Source: an uncultured Halomicronema sp. (GTDB taxonomy: Bacteria; Cyanobacteriota; Cyanobacteriia; Phormidesmidales; Phormidesmidaceae). From it: a DNA stretch of 64,000 bases. Within the stretch, counting starts at the first letter, position 1. Every line of letters starts with the position of its first letter. Positions 44,747 through 53,635 of this stretch are shown in pieces. The notes beneath the pieces are model-generated. The model was not told the DNA's origin. It did not search any database and was given only the letters and a program-made list of their open reading frames with translations. The position numbers and the translations under genes were made by a program. The DNA lies in the NCBI GenBank assembly GCA_937899725.1, contig CALCCA010000007.1, positions 1 through 64,000 of the forward strand, read 5' to 3'.

Positions 44747-44888
44747 ATACCAGTTCTACGAATTACAGCTACACATACCAGTCGGCTTTCTCCCTCGGGG
44801 AGACGCGATGCGAACGACTCCGCTCAGCCGACGTTCCTTGAGCGGAGTCGAAAGGAAGATCTGTAGCCCAGTTTCAGAGAATTGGTAT
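44747..44888 (+). repeat. MITE-like element, copy 2 (142 bp)
   Basis: Bounded by ATACCAGTTCTACGAATTAC and GTTTCAGAGAATTGGTAT. The 27-base termini are inverted repeats matching at 19 of 27 positions. It differs from the copy at 58131 at two positions out of 142. A 12-bp perfect hairpin (CGACTCCGCTCA / TGAGCGGAGTCG) sits in the middle. No reading frame of its own, so movement would need a transposase in trans. Confidence 0.88.
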
Positions 44889-44937
44889 GAAACAGACTAG
44901 GAAGGGCTTTGTCTAGGAGTATTCCAAGCAATACTTT

Positions 44938-45023
44938 GTCCAAGAAACCGGTTTCTATGAAAAACTGGCCGCAGACTGTTAACCGGTTCTCAGAAATCGG
45001 GTTCTTCAGGTGAGATGTGTTTT
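44938..45023 (-). repeat. 86-bp REP-like dispersed repeat, copy 2
   Basis: Reverse-complement counterpart of 35074-35159, with only a handful of differences. A further fragment of its centre (AAAACTGGCCGCAGACTGTT) is repeated once more at about 45049-45070. The copy lies 49 bases from MITE copy 2, making this 477-base gap a landing place for repeats. Confidence 0.75.
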
Positions 45024-45113
45024 ATTTTGAATGACGCAGATGGGGCAAAAAACTGGCCGCAGACTGTTGACATCCTGCAAGTGGCGAACAGCGGCCAGTC
45101 GGCCTGACAGCGA

Positions 45114-46046
45114 CTAGGCCACACTGTCAACGACGTCAGGGCTCTCTAGGCTCAACACCCACTCGGCCAGCAGCTGATTGACCTGCTGAGGCACTTCATC
45201 ATGGGGACAATGCCCCGCTTGCAAAAAATGCTCCTTGAGGGGGGCGTAATGCTCGCGAAACTGCTGGCTGCGCTGGCGAGTATTCATCCAAGGATCGCCC
45301 TCGCCCCACAGAATTAGCAGCGGCGCGGTCATGCGGCTGAGCAAGGCGTCCACCGTTTCCCCTTGCGGTGACTTGAAGACAGCCGCGAAGACTTTGACCG
45401 CACCCGGATCATCAGCCGGGCGACGAATATCTTCGACAAGTTGGTCCGTGATCACCGTGTGATCGAGGTAGACCTGCTTCAACGTCTTGCGAATGTTGCG
45501 GCGCTGCCGCACGTACTGAAACAGCAGCCAGCTGGGCAGGGGCTGCAGCAATACCGTCTGCACGGTTTGTCGAATTGCCTGCTGTAAAGGGTTCGGTTTC
45601 GGGGCCGGCGTACTCGATTGAAACGGGCCAGCACTATTCAACAACACCACGCCCGCTACCGATTCAGGATGGTCAGCGGCCACACACAAACTGGCGTATC
45701 CCCCGAGCGAATTGCCGGCGATTACGGCTGGTCGCCCAATCACATCACGGCTGAACTCATGCAGTTGATCACGCCAGAGTCGACCGCTGTAGGCCTGGTC
45801 GGGCTTGGCCGATCGCCCAAATCCCAACAGGTCGATCGCCCACACCTCAAATTCCTCTTTGAGTTCATGAATATTTTTGCGCCAGTGATCGGTAGACGCC
45901 CCAAACCCATGCACTAGCAGCAGCGGTGGCCGATCGCGGTGAGCGGTTCCCGCTTTGACGTAGTAGATATCGTGACCTTGCCACTGCCAGGTATCACCCG
46001 GTAGAGCGAGGACTTCATGAATGTTGGAGGTGATCGCGACCGTCAT
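45114..46046 (-). CDS. Alpha/beta-fold hydrolase
   Basis: 310 residues, one alpha/beta hydrolase domain with a helical lid (about 165-225). Oxyanion strand LLLVHGFGASTDHW, nucleophile elbow AGNSLGGYASL (Ser113), acid in ILWGEGDPW and the His in QAGHCPHDE complete the triad. This sort of cyanobacterial hydrolase resembles plastid pheophytinase-like and haloalkane-dehalogenase-like proteins. A chlorophyll breakdown or lipid ester role is possible but unsupported here. It stands alone between repeat-rich and plain spacers. Confidence 0.88.
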   Translation of the reverse strand: MTVAITSNIHEVLALPGDTWQWQGHDIYYVKAGTAHRDRPPLLLVHGFGASTDHWRKNIHELKEEFEVWAIDLLGFGRSAKPDQAYSGRLWRDQLHEFSRDVIGRPAVIAGNSLGGYASLCVAADHPESVAGVVLLNSAGPFQSSTPAPKPNPLQQAIRQTVQTVLLQPLPSWLLFQYVRQRRNIRKTLKQVYLDHTVITDQLVEDIRRPADDPGAVKVFAAVFKSPQGETVDALLSRMTAPLLILWGEGDPWMNTRQRSQQFREHYAPLKEHFLQAGHCPHDEVPQQVNQLLAEWVLSLESPDVVDSVA

Positions 46047-46395
46047 ACAGGCAACAAGATGTAACAGTGTGTAAATTCACTGTAGCGAATTTCGGCGGCG
46101 GCGAAGCGATCGGCCTCAGCGCCAGGGAGAGCTCAAACCCATGACCGCCTGCCCCCAGTTGGAAAATTTCGGCAATCCTCCGGCCTGTCATCCTTAAGGC
46201 GATAAATGTCCTGCTGAACCCGGGTTACCAACCGACAGTTGAGGTGGGTGCGGTCAGGCTGATTCGGCAAATTTTTGGCGGTTAATTGATTACCACCCCT
46301 AGAGAAAGCGCCCTTAGCAGTCTATTCTCACAAGCAGATGACAACTGCGTCCTTTCGCGACACAGTGCTAGATAACGTTTTGATCCCCCGAGGCT
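46047..46395. other. Intergenic region, nothing recognised
   Basis: 349 bases between divergent genes. It must carry two promoters; no operator-like palindrome or RNA gene stands out. Confidence 0.45.
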
Positions 46396-47826
46396 ATGGC
46401 TGCGCTTTCCCGCTCTAAAAAACGTCGTCCGATTGTCAAAACCACCGCGCTTTGGTTTGAGCGCATTGTGGCGATCGTGGCATTGATCAACCTGACCCTG
46501 GTGCTGTTTGATACCAGCTACATCCGGTTTCGCGATCTTTACCTGAAGTTTTTACCCGAGTTCACCACTTGGTATGGCGAAGTGTTTAAGGGCATCGAGC
46601 CAGAGCGGGCCACGGTCAATTATCTTGAAACCGTCGAAAAGCTCGAAGAGCAAGTGGCCCAAACGGGGCTGCAATCGATTCAAGCGGAGACCTTACTGTC
46701 CGACCTGCGCCAACAAAGCATCAGCATGGTCGACGAAAACCCTTTCGAAATTGCCAACAAGTCAGGCACTTTAGAGCGCATTAAGAACGACATCCGCGAT
46801 CGCATCGGTGTCGATTCTTCTAAACAGGCGTTCACCACTTTTTGGAGCGAAGACTACCTCACCCAAGCTGGCTGGACTCAAGAAATCGGCTTTTTCAACG
46901 AAGATATCGAACCGTTGCTGGCAACCAACTATTTTCGGCGCATCGGTGAAGATGGCGGCCCCCGCAACGACTTTTGGAAACTCGATGGCTGGTTTGTCTT
47001 ATTTTTTGCCGCTGAGCTGCTCGCGCGCACGTTCTACATCAGCCGCCGCTACCAAAACTACACCTGGCTAGATGCCTTACTGCTGCGGTGGTATGACCTG
47101 TTCTTTTTCTTGCCTTTTTGGCGCTGGTTGCGCGTGATCCCCGTGACGATTCGGCTCAACCAGTCGCAGCTCGTGAACTTGATCCCACTCCGCAATCGGG
47201 TCAACCGCATCTTTATTGCCAACTTTGCGGTGGAACTCACCGAGATTGTGGTGCTGCGCGTCGTTGACCAAATTCAAAATCTCGTGCGGGATGGCGACGT
47301 GGCCGACTGGCTATTGGCGATCGGGGCCAAACGTCAATATGTCGATATCAACGGGGTCAACGAGGTGGAAGCGATCGCGAGCAAGCTGACCACCATCACG
47401 ATGTATCAGGTCTTGCCTGTCATCAAACCTGAACTCGACGCCCTGCTTAAGCACAGTGTTGTCAGCGCCCTGGAACAGGCCCCCGGCTATCAGGGGTTTC
47501 GGCAGCTGCCTGGCATTGGCGACCTGCCGGATCAAATCGCTCAACAAGTGGTCAATCAAACGTCGCAAACCCTCTATCAGGCAATGACTGGAGCCTTGGA
47601 AGATGAAAAAGGGAGTGCGCTCACCCAAAATCTCATCACCAAAATCGGTGAGGCTCTCCGCACCGAAGTCCAGCAAAACAAGACGGTGGACGAACTCGAA
47701 CAGTGGACCGTCGCCCTGTTAGAAGAAATCAAGATCAATTACGTCAAACAGCTCTCTGTAGAAGACGTCGATCGCCTCAGAGAGGGCAATTACAAACTTT
47801 ATAATATGACTCAAGTCCGCCAGTAG
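46396..47826 (+). CDS. Cyanobacterial membrane protein of unknown function
   Basis: 476 residues. One helix near the N-terminus (about 22-42) follows a basic tail (SRSKKRRP). A soluble segment rich in Glu/Gln (45-190) leads to two or three hydrophobic segments (about 200-215 and 232-252, LRWYDLFFFLPFWRWLRVIP), which resemble the S4-S5 part of ion channels with basic RWLRVIPVTIRL. The C-terminal 230 residues are soluble and mostly helical. I do not recognise a named family; the length and clean frame suggest a conserved cyanobacterial protein. It precedes the rimP operon by 161 bases. Confidence 0.72.
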   Translation: MAALSRSKKRRPIVKTTALWFERIVAIVALINLTLVLFDTSYIRFRDLYLKFLPEFTTWYGEVFKGIEPERATVNYLETVEKLEEQVAQTGLQSIQAETLLSDLRQQSISMVDENPFEIANKSGTLERIKNDIRDRIGVDSSKQAFTTFWSEDYLTQAGWTQEIGFFNEDIEPLLATNYFRRIGEDGGPRNDFWKLDGWFVLFFAAELLARTFYISRRYQNYTWLDALLLRWYDLFFFLPFWRWLRVIPVTIRLNQSQLVNLIPLRNRVNRIFIANFAVELTEIVVLRVVDQIQNLVRDGDVADWLLAIGAKRQYVDINGVNEVEAIASKLTTITMYQVLPVIKPELDALLKHSVVSALEQAPGYQGFRQLPGIGDLPDQIAQQVVNQTSQTLYQAMTGALEDEKGSALTQNLITKIGEALRTEVQQNKTVDELEQWTVALLEEIKINYVKQLSVEDVDRLREGNYKLYNMTQVRQ

Positions 47827-47948
47827 GTTTCATCACAGCAAACCGTTGCGCAAACGCAGTTTAGAACGCCCTGCGGATATGCGCTAATATGATTAGCCGA
47901 GTAGATGGCGGGGCTATTTGCTCGTGCCTAATTCTGCATGTTCTGAGG

Positions 47949-47974
47949 AAGTGGGCACGTTACCCACTTTTTTT
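47949..47974 (+). promoter_or_regulatory. rimP leader hairpin with T run (putative attenuator)
   Basis: AAGTGGG (47949-47955) and CCCACTT (47963-47969) make a 7-bp stem with a 7-base loop, followed by TTTTT. It lies 14-39 bases before the rimP start codon, so it has the form of an intrinsic terminator inside the operon leader. Hairpins of this kind before rimP-nusA are known in other bacteria and are thought to serve NusA feedback. Confidence 0.72.
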
Positions 47975-47987
47975 ATTGGAGTGCTAT

Positions 47988-48458
47988 ATGGCTCATCCGC
48001 TCATTCCTGAAGTCCTAGACTTAGCGACGCCCGTTGCCAAGCACCTAGGGCTAGAGGTGGTGGATGCAGTCTTTCAGACTAACCATTCACCGCCGGTTCT
48101 CCGGATCGATGTGCGGAACTGCCAGCAAGAAGACACCAGCCTCAATGACTGTGAACAGATGAGTCAGGCTTTGGAAGCGGTCTTAGATGAAAGCGATCTG
48201 ATCCCTGATGCTTATGTGCTCGAAGTCTCCAGCCCCGGTGTCTCCTCCGAGCTGCTGTCTGATCGCGACTTTATTGTCTTCAAAGGGTTCATGGTAGAAG
48301 TGCAGCTCTCAGAGCCTTACAAAGATCGTCACACTTGGCTAGGACAGCTACTCAAGCGCGACGCCGATCACCTTTATCTCAGTCGTAAGGGGAAACCCAC
48401 CAAGTTGCCGAGAACGTTAGTAGAAACCGTTCAACTCAGTGACCAAGCGGTTGAATAA
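47988..48458 (+). CDS. rimP: Ribosome maturation factor RimP
   Basis: 156 residues from the ATG at 47988, which has GGAG six bases upstream; the open frame extends further but only as leader. The RimP N-terminal domain (about 5-80) includes VAKHLGLEVVDAVFQ, LRIDV and the DCEQMSQALEAVLDE helix with the following YVLEVSSPGV signature. A small SH3-like C-terminal domain covers 88-150. RimP helps assemble the 30S subunit. It heads the operon rimP-nusA-ylxR-infB in the order common in bacteria. Confidence 0.95.
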   Translation: MAHPLIPEVLDLATPVAKHLGLEVVDAVFQTNHSPPVLRIDVRNCQQEDTSLNDCEQMSQALEAVLDESDLIPDAYVLEVSSPGVSSELLSDRDFIVFKGFMVEVQLSEPYKDRHTWLGQLLKRDADHLYLSRKGKPTKLPRTLVETVQLSDQAVE

Positions 48459-48555
48459 GTCTATCTAAATCGGATAAATCGGAATTTTTATGCCATTTCA
48501 TTGGGTCGCCAGCGGGGCGATCGCCACCATTTTGAGGGAGTTAGTAAGTTAGCCC

Positions 48556-50067
48556 ATGTCCTTAGTCAGCCTGCCCAACCTACAAGACCTAATCGATAGC
48601 ATCAGTCGCGAGCGCAATCTGCCTAAACATGCCGTCGAAAATGCCCTACGAGAGGCTTTACTCAAGGGCTATGAGCGCTTTCGTCGCACCCAGCGCGTGG
48701 CCGAAGACATTCATTTTGATGAGGGCTACTTCGATAATTTCGACGTTGAACTCGACGTCGAATACGAAGACGACCAGGGATTTCGGGTGTTGGCCTCCAA
48801 AACCATTGCCGAAGAGGTCGAAAATGCTGACCACCAGATTGCCCTCGCCGAAGTATTAGAAGTCGCCCCAGAAGCCCAAGTCGGCGATACCGTTGTGCTC
48901 GACGTGACCCCTGAGCAAAAAGACTTTGGTCGCATGGCCGCGATTCAAACCAAGCAGGTGCTCGCCCAAAAACTCCGCGACCAGCAGCGCAAACTGATTC
49001 AAGAAGAATTTCAAGAGCTGGAAGGCACTGTCCTCACGTCGACGGTGCAGCGGTTTGAACGGCAGTCCGTCATCATGACCGTCAGCAGCGGCACCGGTCA
49101 GCCGGAAGTCGAAGCCGAATTGCTGAAGCGTGATCAGCTGCCCAACGACAATTACCGCCCTAATTCCAAGTTTCGGGTCGTGCTCAAGAAAGTGTCCGAA
49201 GGTTCCCACCGTGGTCCCCAGCTGCTGGTGTCGCGCGCCGATGCGGCCCTGGTCGTTGAGCTGTTTTCCAACGAAGTGCCCGAGATCGAAGACGAAATTG
49301 TGCGCATCGTGGCCGTCGCCCGCGAAGCTAACCCGCCCTCTCGCTCCGTCGGGCCGAGAACCAAAATTGCCGTTGACACCGCCGAACGCGATGTCGACCC
49401 CGTCGGAGCCTGTATTGGCGCTCGGGGATCGCGCATTCAAGCGGTCGTGAGCGAATTGCGGGGGGAAAAAATTGATGTCATTCGCTATTCGCTTGACCCA
49501 GCCACGTACATCGCCAATGCCCTCAGCCCGGCCCGAGTGGATGAAGTGCGCCTGATGAATCCCGAAGACCGGCAGGCCCATGTGCTCGTGCCCGAAGATC
49601 AACTCAGCTTAGCCATTGGTAAAGAAGGACAAAATGTTCGCCTCGCCGCCAAGCTCACCGGCTGGAAAATCGACATTAAAGATACGGCTAAATACGACTA
49701 TGCCGAAGAAGATCAGAAGATTGCCGAGCAGCTAGCAATTCGCCAAGCGGCTGAAGAGGCACGTCTAGAGAAGGAAGCCGCCGAGGCTGCCGAGCTAGCC
49801 GCCTGGAAAGCGGAAGACGAGGCCTACGAAGCGGAGAAAGCAGCTCGTTTAGCGGCCGAAGCGGCGGCGGCAGGAGAAGTGCCAGAACCGGCAGACGCAG
49901 TAGCCACCACGGCCACGCTGGCAGCCGAGGCAGAGGTCGCACCGGAGGCGGAGGAGACGGCTCCAGACAGTGCGGCAGATGAGGCAGCAGCAGATGAGGC
50001 AGCAGCAGATGAGGCAACTGCCGAGAGTGAGGCGATTGGCGCCAGTGCTGCCCCTGAAGAGGAGTGA
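48556..50067 (+). CDS. nusA: Transcription elongation/termination factor NusA
   Basis: 503 residues. N-terminal RNA-polymerase-binding domain (about 1-125), S1 domain (about 135-200, LEGTVLTSTVQRFE), then two KH domains (about 225-375) with DPVGACIGARGSRIQAV and LAIGKEGQNVRLAAKL. The acidic AR repeats of enterobacterial NusA are absent. Instead residues about 390-503 are Ala/Glu-rich low-complexity sequence. NusA binds RNA polymerase, modulating pausing, termination and antitermination. A 97-base gap separates it from rimP and 16 bases separate it from ylxR. Confidence 0.96.
   Translation: MSLVSLPNLQDLIDSISRERNLPKHAVENALREALLKGYERFRRTQRVAEDIHFDEGYFDNFDVELDVEYEDDQGFRVLASKTIAEEVENADHQIALAEVLEVAPEAQVGDTVVLDVTPEQKDFGRMAAIQTKQVLAQKLRDQQRKLIQEEFQELEGTVLTSTVQRFERQSVIMTVSSGTGQPEVEAELLKRDQLPNDNYRPNSKFRVVLKKVSEGSHRGPQLLVSRADAALVVELFSNEVPEIEDEIVRIVAVAREANPPSRSVGPRTKIAVDTAERDVDPVGACIGARGSRIQAVVSELRGEKIDVIRYSLDPATYIANALSPARVDEVRLMNPEDRQAHVLVPEDQLSLAIGKEGQNVRLAAKLTGWKIDIKDTAKYDYAEEDQKIAEQLAIRQAAEEARLEKEAAEAAELAAWKAEDEAYEAEKAARLAAEAAAAGEVPEPADAVATTATLAAEAEVAPEAEETAPDSAADEAAADEAAADEATAESEAIGASAAPEEE
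49978..50022 (+). repeat. In-gene 15-bp tandem repeat in the nusA tail
   Basis: The unit GATGAGGCAGCAGCA occurs twice exactly and a third time with changes, encoding repeats of Asp-Glu-Ala-Ala-Ala. Such slip-prone repeats can vary in number between strains. It lies in the disordered acidic C-terminus, outside the folded domains. Confidence 0.85.
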
Positions 50068-50083
50068 TGGTTGCCGCCATCAC

Positions 50084-50401
50084 ATGCACGTTATGCAACC
50101 CAACCTCCGACGCTGTGTGAGCTGCCGCGAGATCGCCCCTAAATCAGCCCTGTGGCGGATCGTGCGAGTCTATCCTACCGGCACAGTACAATTAGATGAG
50201 GGGACGGGGCGATCGGCCTACCTCTGCCCGACGGCCGCCTGCCTCAAAGCCGCTCACAAGAAAAATCGGCTGGGGCGAGCCTTAAAGGCACCCGTTTCCG
50301 AGCAGATTTATCAACAGCTGCAGCAACGGTTAACCCGCCCTACTATCGCCAGCTCTGAGCCCTTGCCGGAATCATCGACTCGGGGTGAAAAGCTCCTATA
50401 G
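50084..50401 (+). CDS. ylxR: YlxR (DUF448) RNA-binding-like protein
   Basis: 105 residues from the ATG at 50084; an alternative start is 50093, and the open frame upstream is only the nusA tail read in another frame. The family motif is clear: RRCVSCREIAPKSALWRIVR near the start, then GRSAYLCPTAACLKAA and RALKAPVS. YlxR sits between nusA and infB in most bacteria and binds nucleic acid or RNase P in some. A basic tail follows. A 253-base gap separates it from infB. Confidence 0.93.
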   Translation: MHVMQPNLRRCVSCREIAPKSALWRIVRVYPTGTVQLDEGTGRSAYLCPTAACLKAAHKKNRLGRALKAPVSEQIYQQLQQRLTRPTIASSEPLPESSTRGEKLL

Positions 50402-50654
50402 TTAAGAGATTCCCGTGGAACATGAGCTCAACGGTTGATTACAGTATGATTAGGGTTTGGTAGCATAGTGCTCTGCCAAGAAACACACATTCGCTTAGAG
50501 AGTTGACGTTTATGTGCTCTTTGAGACCTATAAGCCTAGTTTTGATAGCTTGAGTTTTAGGGTTGCGGCAGTTTGCGGCAACGAGTCAATGTAAGTTTTG
50601 TCTAGCAAAGCAGGTTTGTTTTATGGAATAGCGGTATCGACGAGGGAGATTTGG

Positions 50655-53627
50655 ATGAACAACGGCAAAGTCAGAATATACGAATTATCGAAGGAACTCG
50701 GATTGGAAAATAAGGATATTCTGGCCATCTGTGAGCGCTTAGAGATTTCGGCTAAAAGCCACAGCAGCAGTATCACGAGTGACGATGCAGTCAAGATTCA
50801 GAACGAGGTCAAGCAAACGTCAGGAAAACTACTCAACAAGCCGACTAAGCCTTCTCCTCCTCGTCGTCCTCAGAAGCCCACGGCTCCGACCGCAAAAGAG
50901 ACGCCACGGCCAGCCAAGAAGCAACAAATTTTAGAAATTCGGCGGCATCGCCCCAAACCAGCGGTGGCTCCCACGCCCGCCCCATCTGAAGCAACCGGTG
51001 CCGCTGTCAGTCCTGCCGCCCCGGTCGGCGATGAGGCGAGTGCTCCCCCCAGTCGTCCCGCTGCGGTTCAGTCACCCTCGGCAGTACCTCGGCCTCGGCC
51101 CAAGCGCCCAGGCGAAGTAGCCATGCCGAAGCCCGCGATGCCCCGCTCGCCGGTTTCGCGTCAGGTCGATCGGCCAGAGTCGCGCGAGGGCACAGTTGAG
51201 CAGCCTGATCTCGAACTGGCTGGCCCCCCGAGTCGGCCTTCACGACCGGAGCGCCCTTCGCGGCCAGTTCTCAAGAAGCGCGATCGCAGTGCTGATCGGG
51301 GCGGTGATCCTTCTCAGCCGACGCGGATTGAGATTCGCGAAATTGACGAAGAGGAAGAAGCCCCTCAGCTCAAGCCTAAGCCCGAGCTCCGTCGACCTAA
51401 GCCCAAACGGTCGGAATCCATCGACGACGATACGTCACAGGATGAAGATGATACCGCTGCCGTACCGGGCGATGTGGTTGAAGAACCCATTTTGCGACGG
51501 CCGTCACCGCCTCGCCAAAAACGCAAAGGGAAAGAGCGCGAAGAAGACGAGCAAGAACAACAAAAGACCACCAAGGCCAAAACGAAGCGGCGGGGTCATG
51601 ATCTCCTGAAGCATCAGGAAGAAGACATCCTGGCGGATATTGACGAGGTCACAGGTGATCTGAATGATAACGGGGCTTCGGCGGCTCTGAGCGTCTCGAT
51701 CGCCCGCCCGCCTAAGCCGAAGTCCAAGTCTAGTCCAAAGCCGCCCAGCACGCCCAAATCTCACAAGCCGCCACAGCAGCGCGGCGAAAGTAACCGTAAT
51801 CAACGGCGCGATCGCCGCAACCAAAACGAAGAACCCGAGCGGCCAGAAATGGTCACCTTGAGCACTGGGCTCTCGGTACATGAACTGGCTAGTTTGATCA
51901 AGGTGCCGGAAACCGAGATCATCAAGCTGCTGTTTTTCAAGGGCATTGCGACGAATATCAACCAAACCTTGGATATCGCAACTGCCAAGATGGTGGCAGA
52001 AGAGTTCGAAATTCTGGTGGAAACCGCCGAGGTCGAATCAGAAGCGAAAAAGGTCACGGAAATGTTGACCGCTGATGACCTAGAGAATCTCTCGAAGCGC
52101 CCGCCCGTGGTCACCATCATGGGTCACGTCGACCACGGTAAGACCACCCTGCTCGACTCCATTCGCAAAACGAAAGTGGCTCAGGGCGAGGCCGGTGGCA
52201 TTACCCAGCACATTGGGGCCTATCACGTTGATATCGAACATGATGGGGGTGAGCAGCAGATCGTCTTTCTCGATACCCCCGGTCACGAAGCCTTCACCGC
52301 CATGCGGGCCCGCGGTACGCGAGTTACCGATATTGCCATTCTGGTGGTCGCCGCTGACGATGGCGTGCGGCCTCAGACGATTGAAGCGATCAGTCACGCC
52401 AGAGCGGCTGAAGTACCCATCGTGGTCGCGGTCAACAAAATCGATAAAGAGACAGCCCAACCCGACCGGGTCAAGCAAGAACTCATGGAGCACGGCTTAG
52501 TGCCCGAGGAGTGGGGCGGTGAAACCATTGTGGTGCCAGTCAGTGCCATCAATGGCGATAATCTCGACACCCTGCTGGAAATGCTCTTGCTCGTCTCTGA
52601 GGTGGAAGATTTACACGCCAACCCCGATAGCTTAGCGAAGGGCACCATCATCGAAGCCAACCTCGATAAAGCACGGGGCCCGGTTGCCTCGTTGCTGGTG
52701 CAAAATGGCACCCTCAAAGTCGGCGATAGTGTCGTTGCCGGTTCGGTTTTCGGTAAAGTGAGGGCGATGATCGGCGATCGCGGCGATCGGGTGACGGCAG
52801 CCACGCCTTCGTTTGCTGTCGAGGTGCTGGGTCTTAACGATGTGCCGGCAGCAGGTGATGAGTTTGAAGTCTTTGCCGATGAACGTGAAGCCCGTAGCAT
52901 TGCCGATTCGCGCTCCGACGAACAGCGACGCTCTCGCTTGCAACAGGCCATGGCTTCTCGTCGGGTCACCCTGAGCAGTCTCTCCGCCCAAGCTCAAGAG
53001 GGTGACCTCAAAGAACTCAACATTATCCTTAAAGGAGATGTGCAGGGGTCGATTGAGGCGATTTTGGCGGCGCTGCAGCAACTGCCGCAAAATGAAGTGC
53101 AAATCCGAGTTCTGCTCGGAGCACCGGGCGAAATCAGTGAAACGGATGTTGATTTAGCCGCCGCCAGTAACGCGGTTCTGATTGGCTTTAACACCACCCT
53201 GGCCCCCGGCGCTCGCCAAGCGGCAGACCGTCAAGGCGTTGACGTCCGCGACTACGACATCATCTACCACCTGCTGGATGATATTCAAGGTGCGATGGAA
53301 GGTTTGTTAGAACCCGAACTAGTCGAAGAACCCTTGGGCGAAGTCGAAGTTCGAGCTGTCTTTCCCGTTCGCAAAGGCACCGTTGCCGGGTGTTATGTGT
53401 TGTCTGGCAAGGTGACACGGAACTGTCGCATTCGGGTTCAGCGGGGCAATGAAGCGGCCTATGAAGGCAATCTCGATTCCCTCAAGCGGATGAAAGACGA
53501 CGTTAAAGAAGTGGCCGCGGGCTTTGAATGTGGCATCGGGGTTGACAACTTTAACGGCTGGAAAGAAGGCGATATCATTCAAGCCTTCAAGCTGGTCACC
53601 CAACGTCGCAAGTTGTCGCCCGTCTAA
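50655..53627 (+). CDS. infB: Translation initiation factor IF-2
   Basis: 990 residues from the ATG at 50655, with GGGAG eight bases before it; an upstream in-frame start at 50598 is less likely. An IF2_N domain begins at residue 5 ([20 protein letters not shown]). A long Pro/Arg/Lys/Glu-rich disordered region (about 60-385) follows, then a second IF2_N unit (about 400-460). The GTPase domain starts near 485 with [15 protein letters not shown] and NKID, and domains II-IV complete the factor. IF-2 brings initiator tRNA to the 30S subunit. The extended N-terminus is typical of cyanobacteria. Confidence 0.96.
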   Translation: MNNGKVRIYELSKELGLENKDILAICERLEISAKSHSSSITSDDAVKIQNEVKQTSGKLLNKPTKPSPPRRPQKPTAPTAKETPRPAKKQQILEIRRHRPKPAVAPTPAPSEATGAAVSPAAPVGDEASAPPSRPAAVQSPSAVPRPRPKRPGEVAMPKPAMPRSPVSRQVDRPESREGTVEQPDLELAGPPSRPSRPERPSRPVLKKRDRSADRGGDPSQPTRIEIREIDEEEEAPQLKPKPELRRPKPKRSESIDDDTSQDEDDTAAVPGDVVEEPILRRPSPPRQKRKGKEREEDEQEQQKTTKAKTKRRGHDLLKHQEEDILADIDEVTGDLNDNGASAALSVSIARPPKPKSKSSPKPPSTPKSHKPPQQRGESNRNQRRDRRNQNEEPERPEMVTLSTGLSVHELASLIKVPETEIIKLLFFKGIATNINQTLDIATAKMVAEEFEILVETAEVESEAKKVTEMLTADDLENLSKRPPVVTIMGHVDHGKTTLLDSIRKTKVAQGEAGGITQHIGAYHVDIEHDGGEQQIVFLDTPGHEAFTAMRARGTRVTDIAILVVAADDGVRPQTIEAISHARAAEVPIVVAVNKIDKETAQPDRVKQELMEHGLVPEEWGGETIVVPVSAINGDNLDTLLEMLLLVSEVEDLHANPDSLAKGTIIEANLDKARGPVASLLVQNGTLKVGDSVVAGSVFGKVRAMIGDRGDRVTAATPSFAVEVLGLNDVPAAGDEFEVFADEREARSIADSRSDEQRRSRLQQAMASRRVTLSSLSAQAQEGDLKELNIILKGDVQGSIEAILAALQQLPQNEVQIRVLLGAPGEISETDVDLAAASNAVLIGFNTTLAPGARQAADRQGVDVRDYDIIYHLLDDIQGAMEGLLEPELVEEPLGEVEVRAVFPVRKGTVAGCYVLSGKVTRNCRIRVQRGNEAAYEGNLDSLKRMKDDVKEVAAGFECGIGVDNFNGWKEGDIIQAFKLVTQRRKLSPV

Positions 53628-53635
53628 CCCATGCT

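Noticed and set aside
49688-50098. 136-codon frame opposite the nusA tail, rich in Leu and Pro
   Set aside because: It is the mirror of the Ala/Glu-rich repeats of nusA; codon bias of nusA alone explains it.
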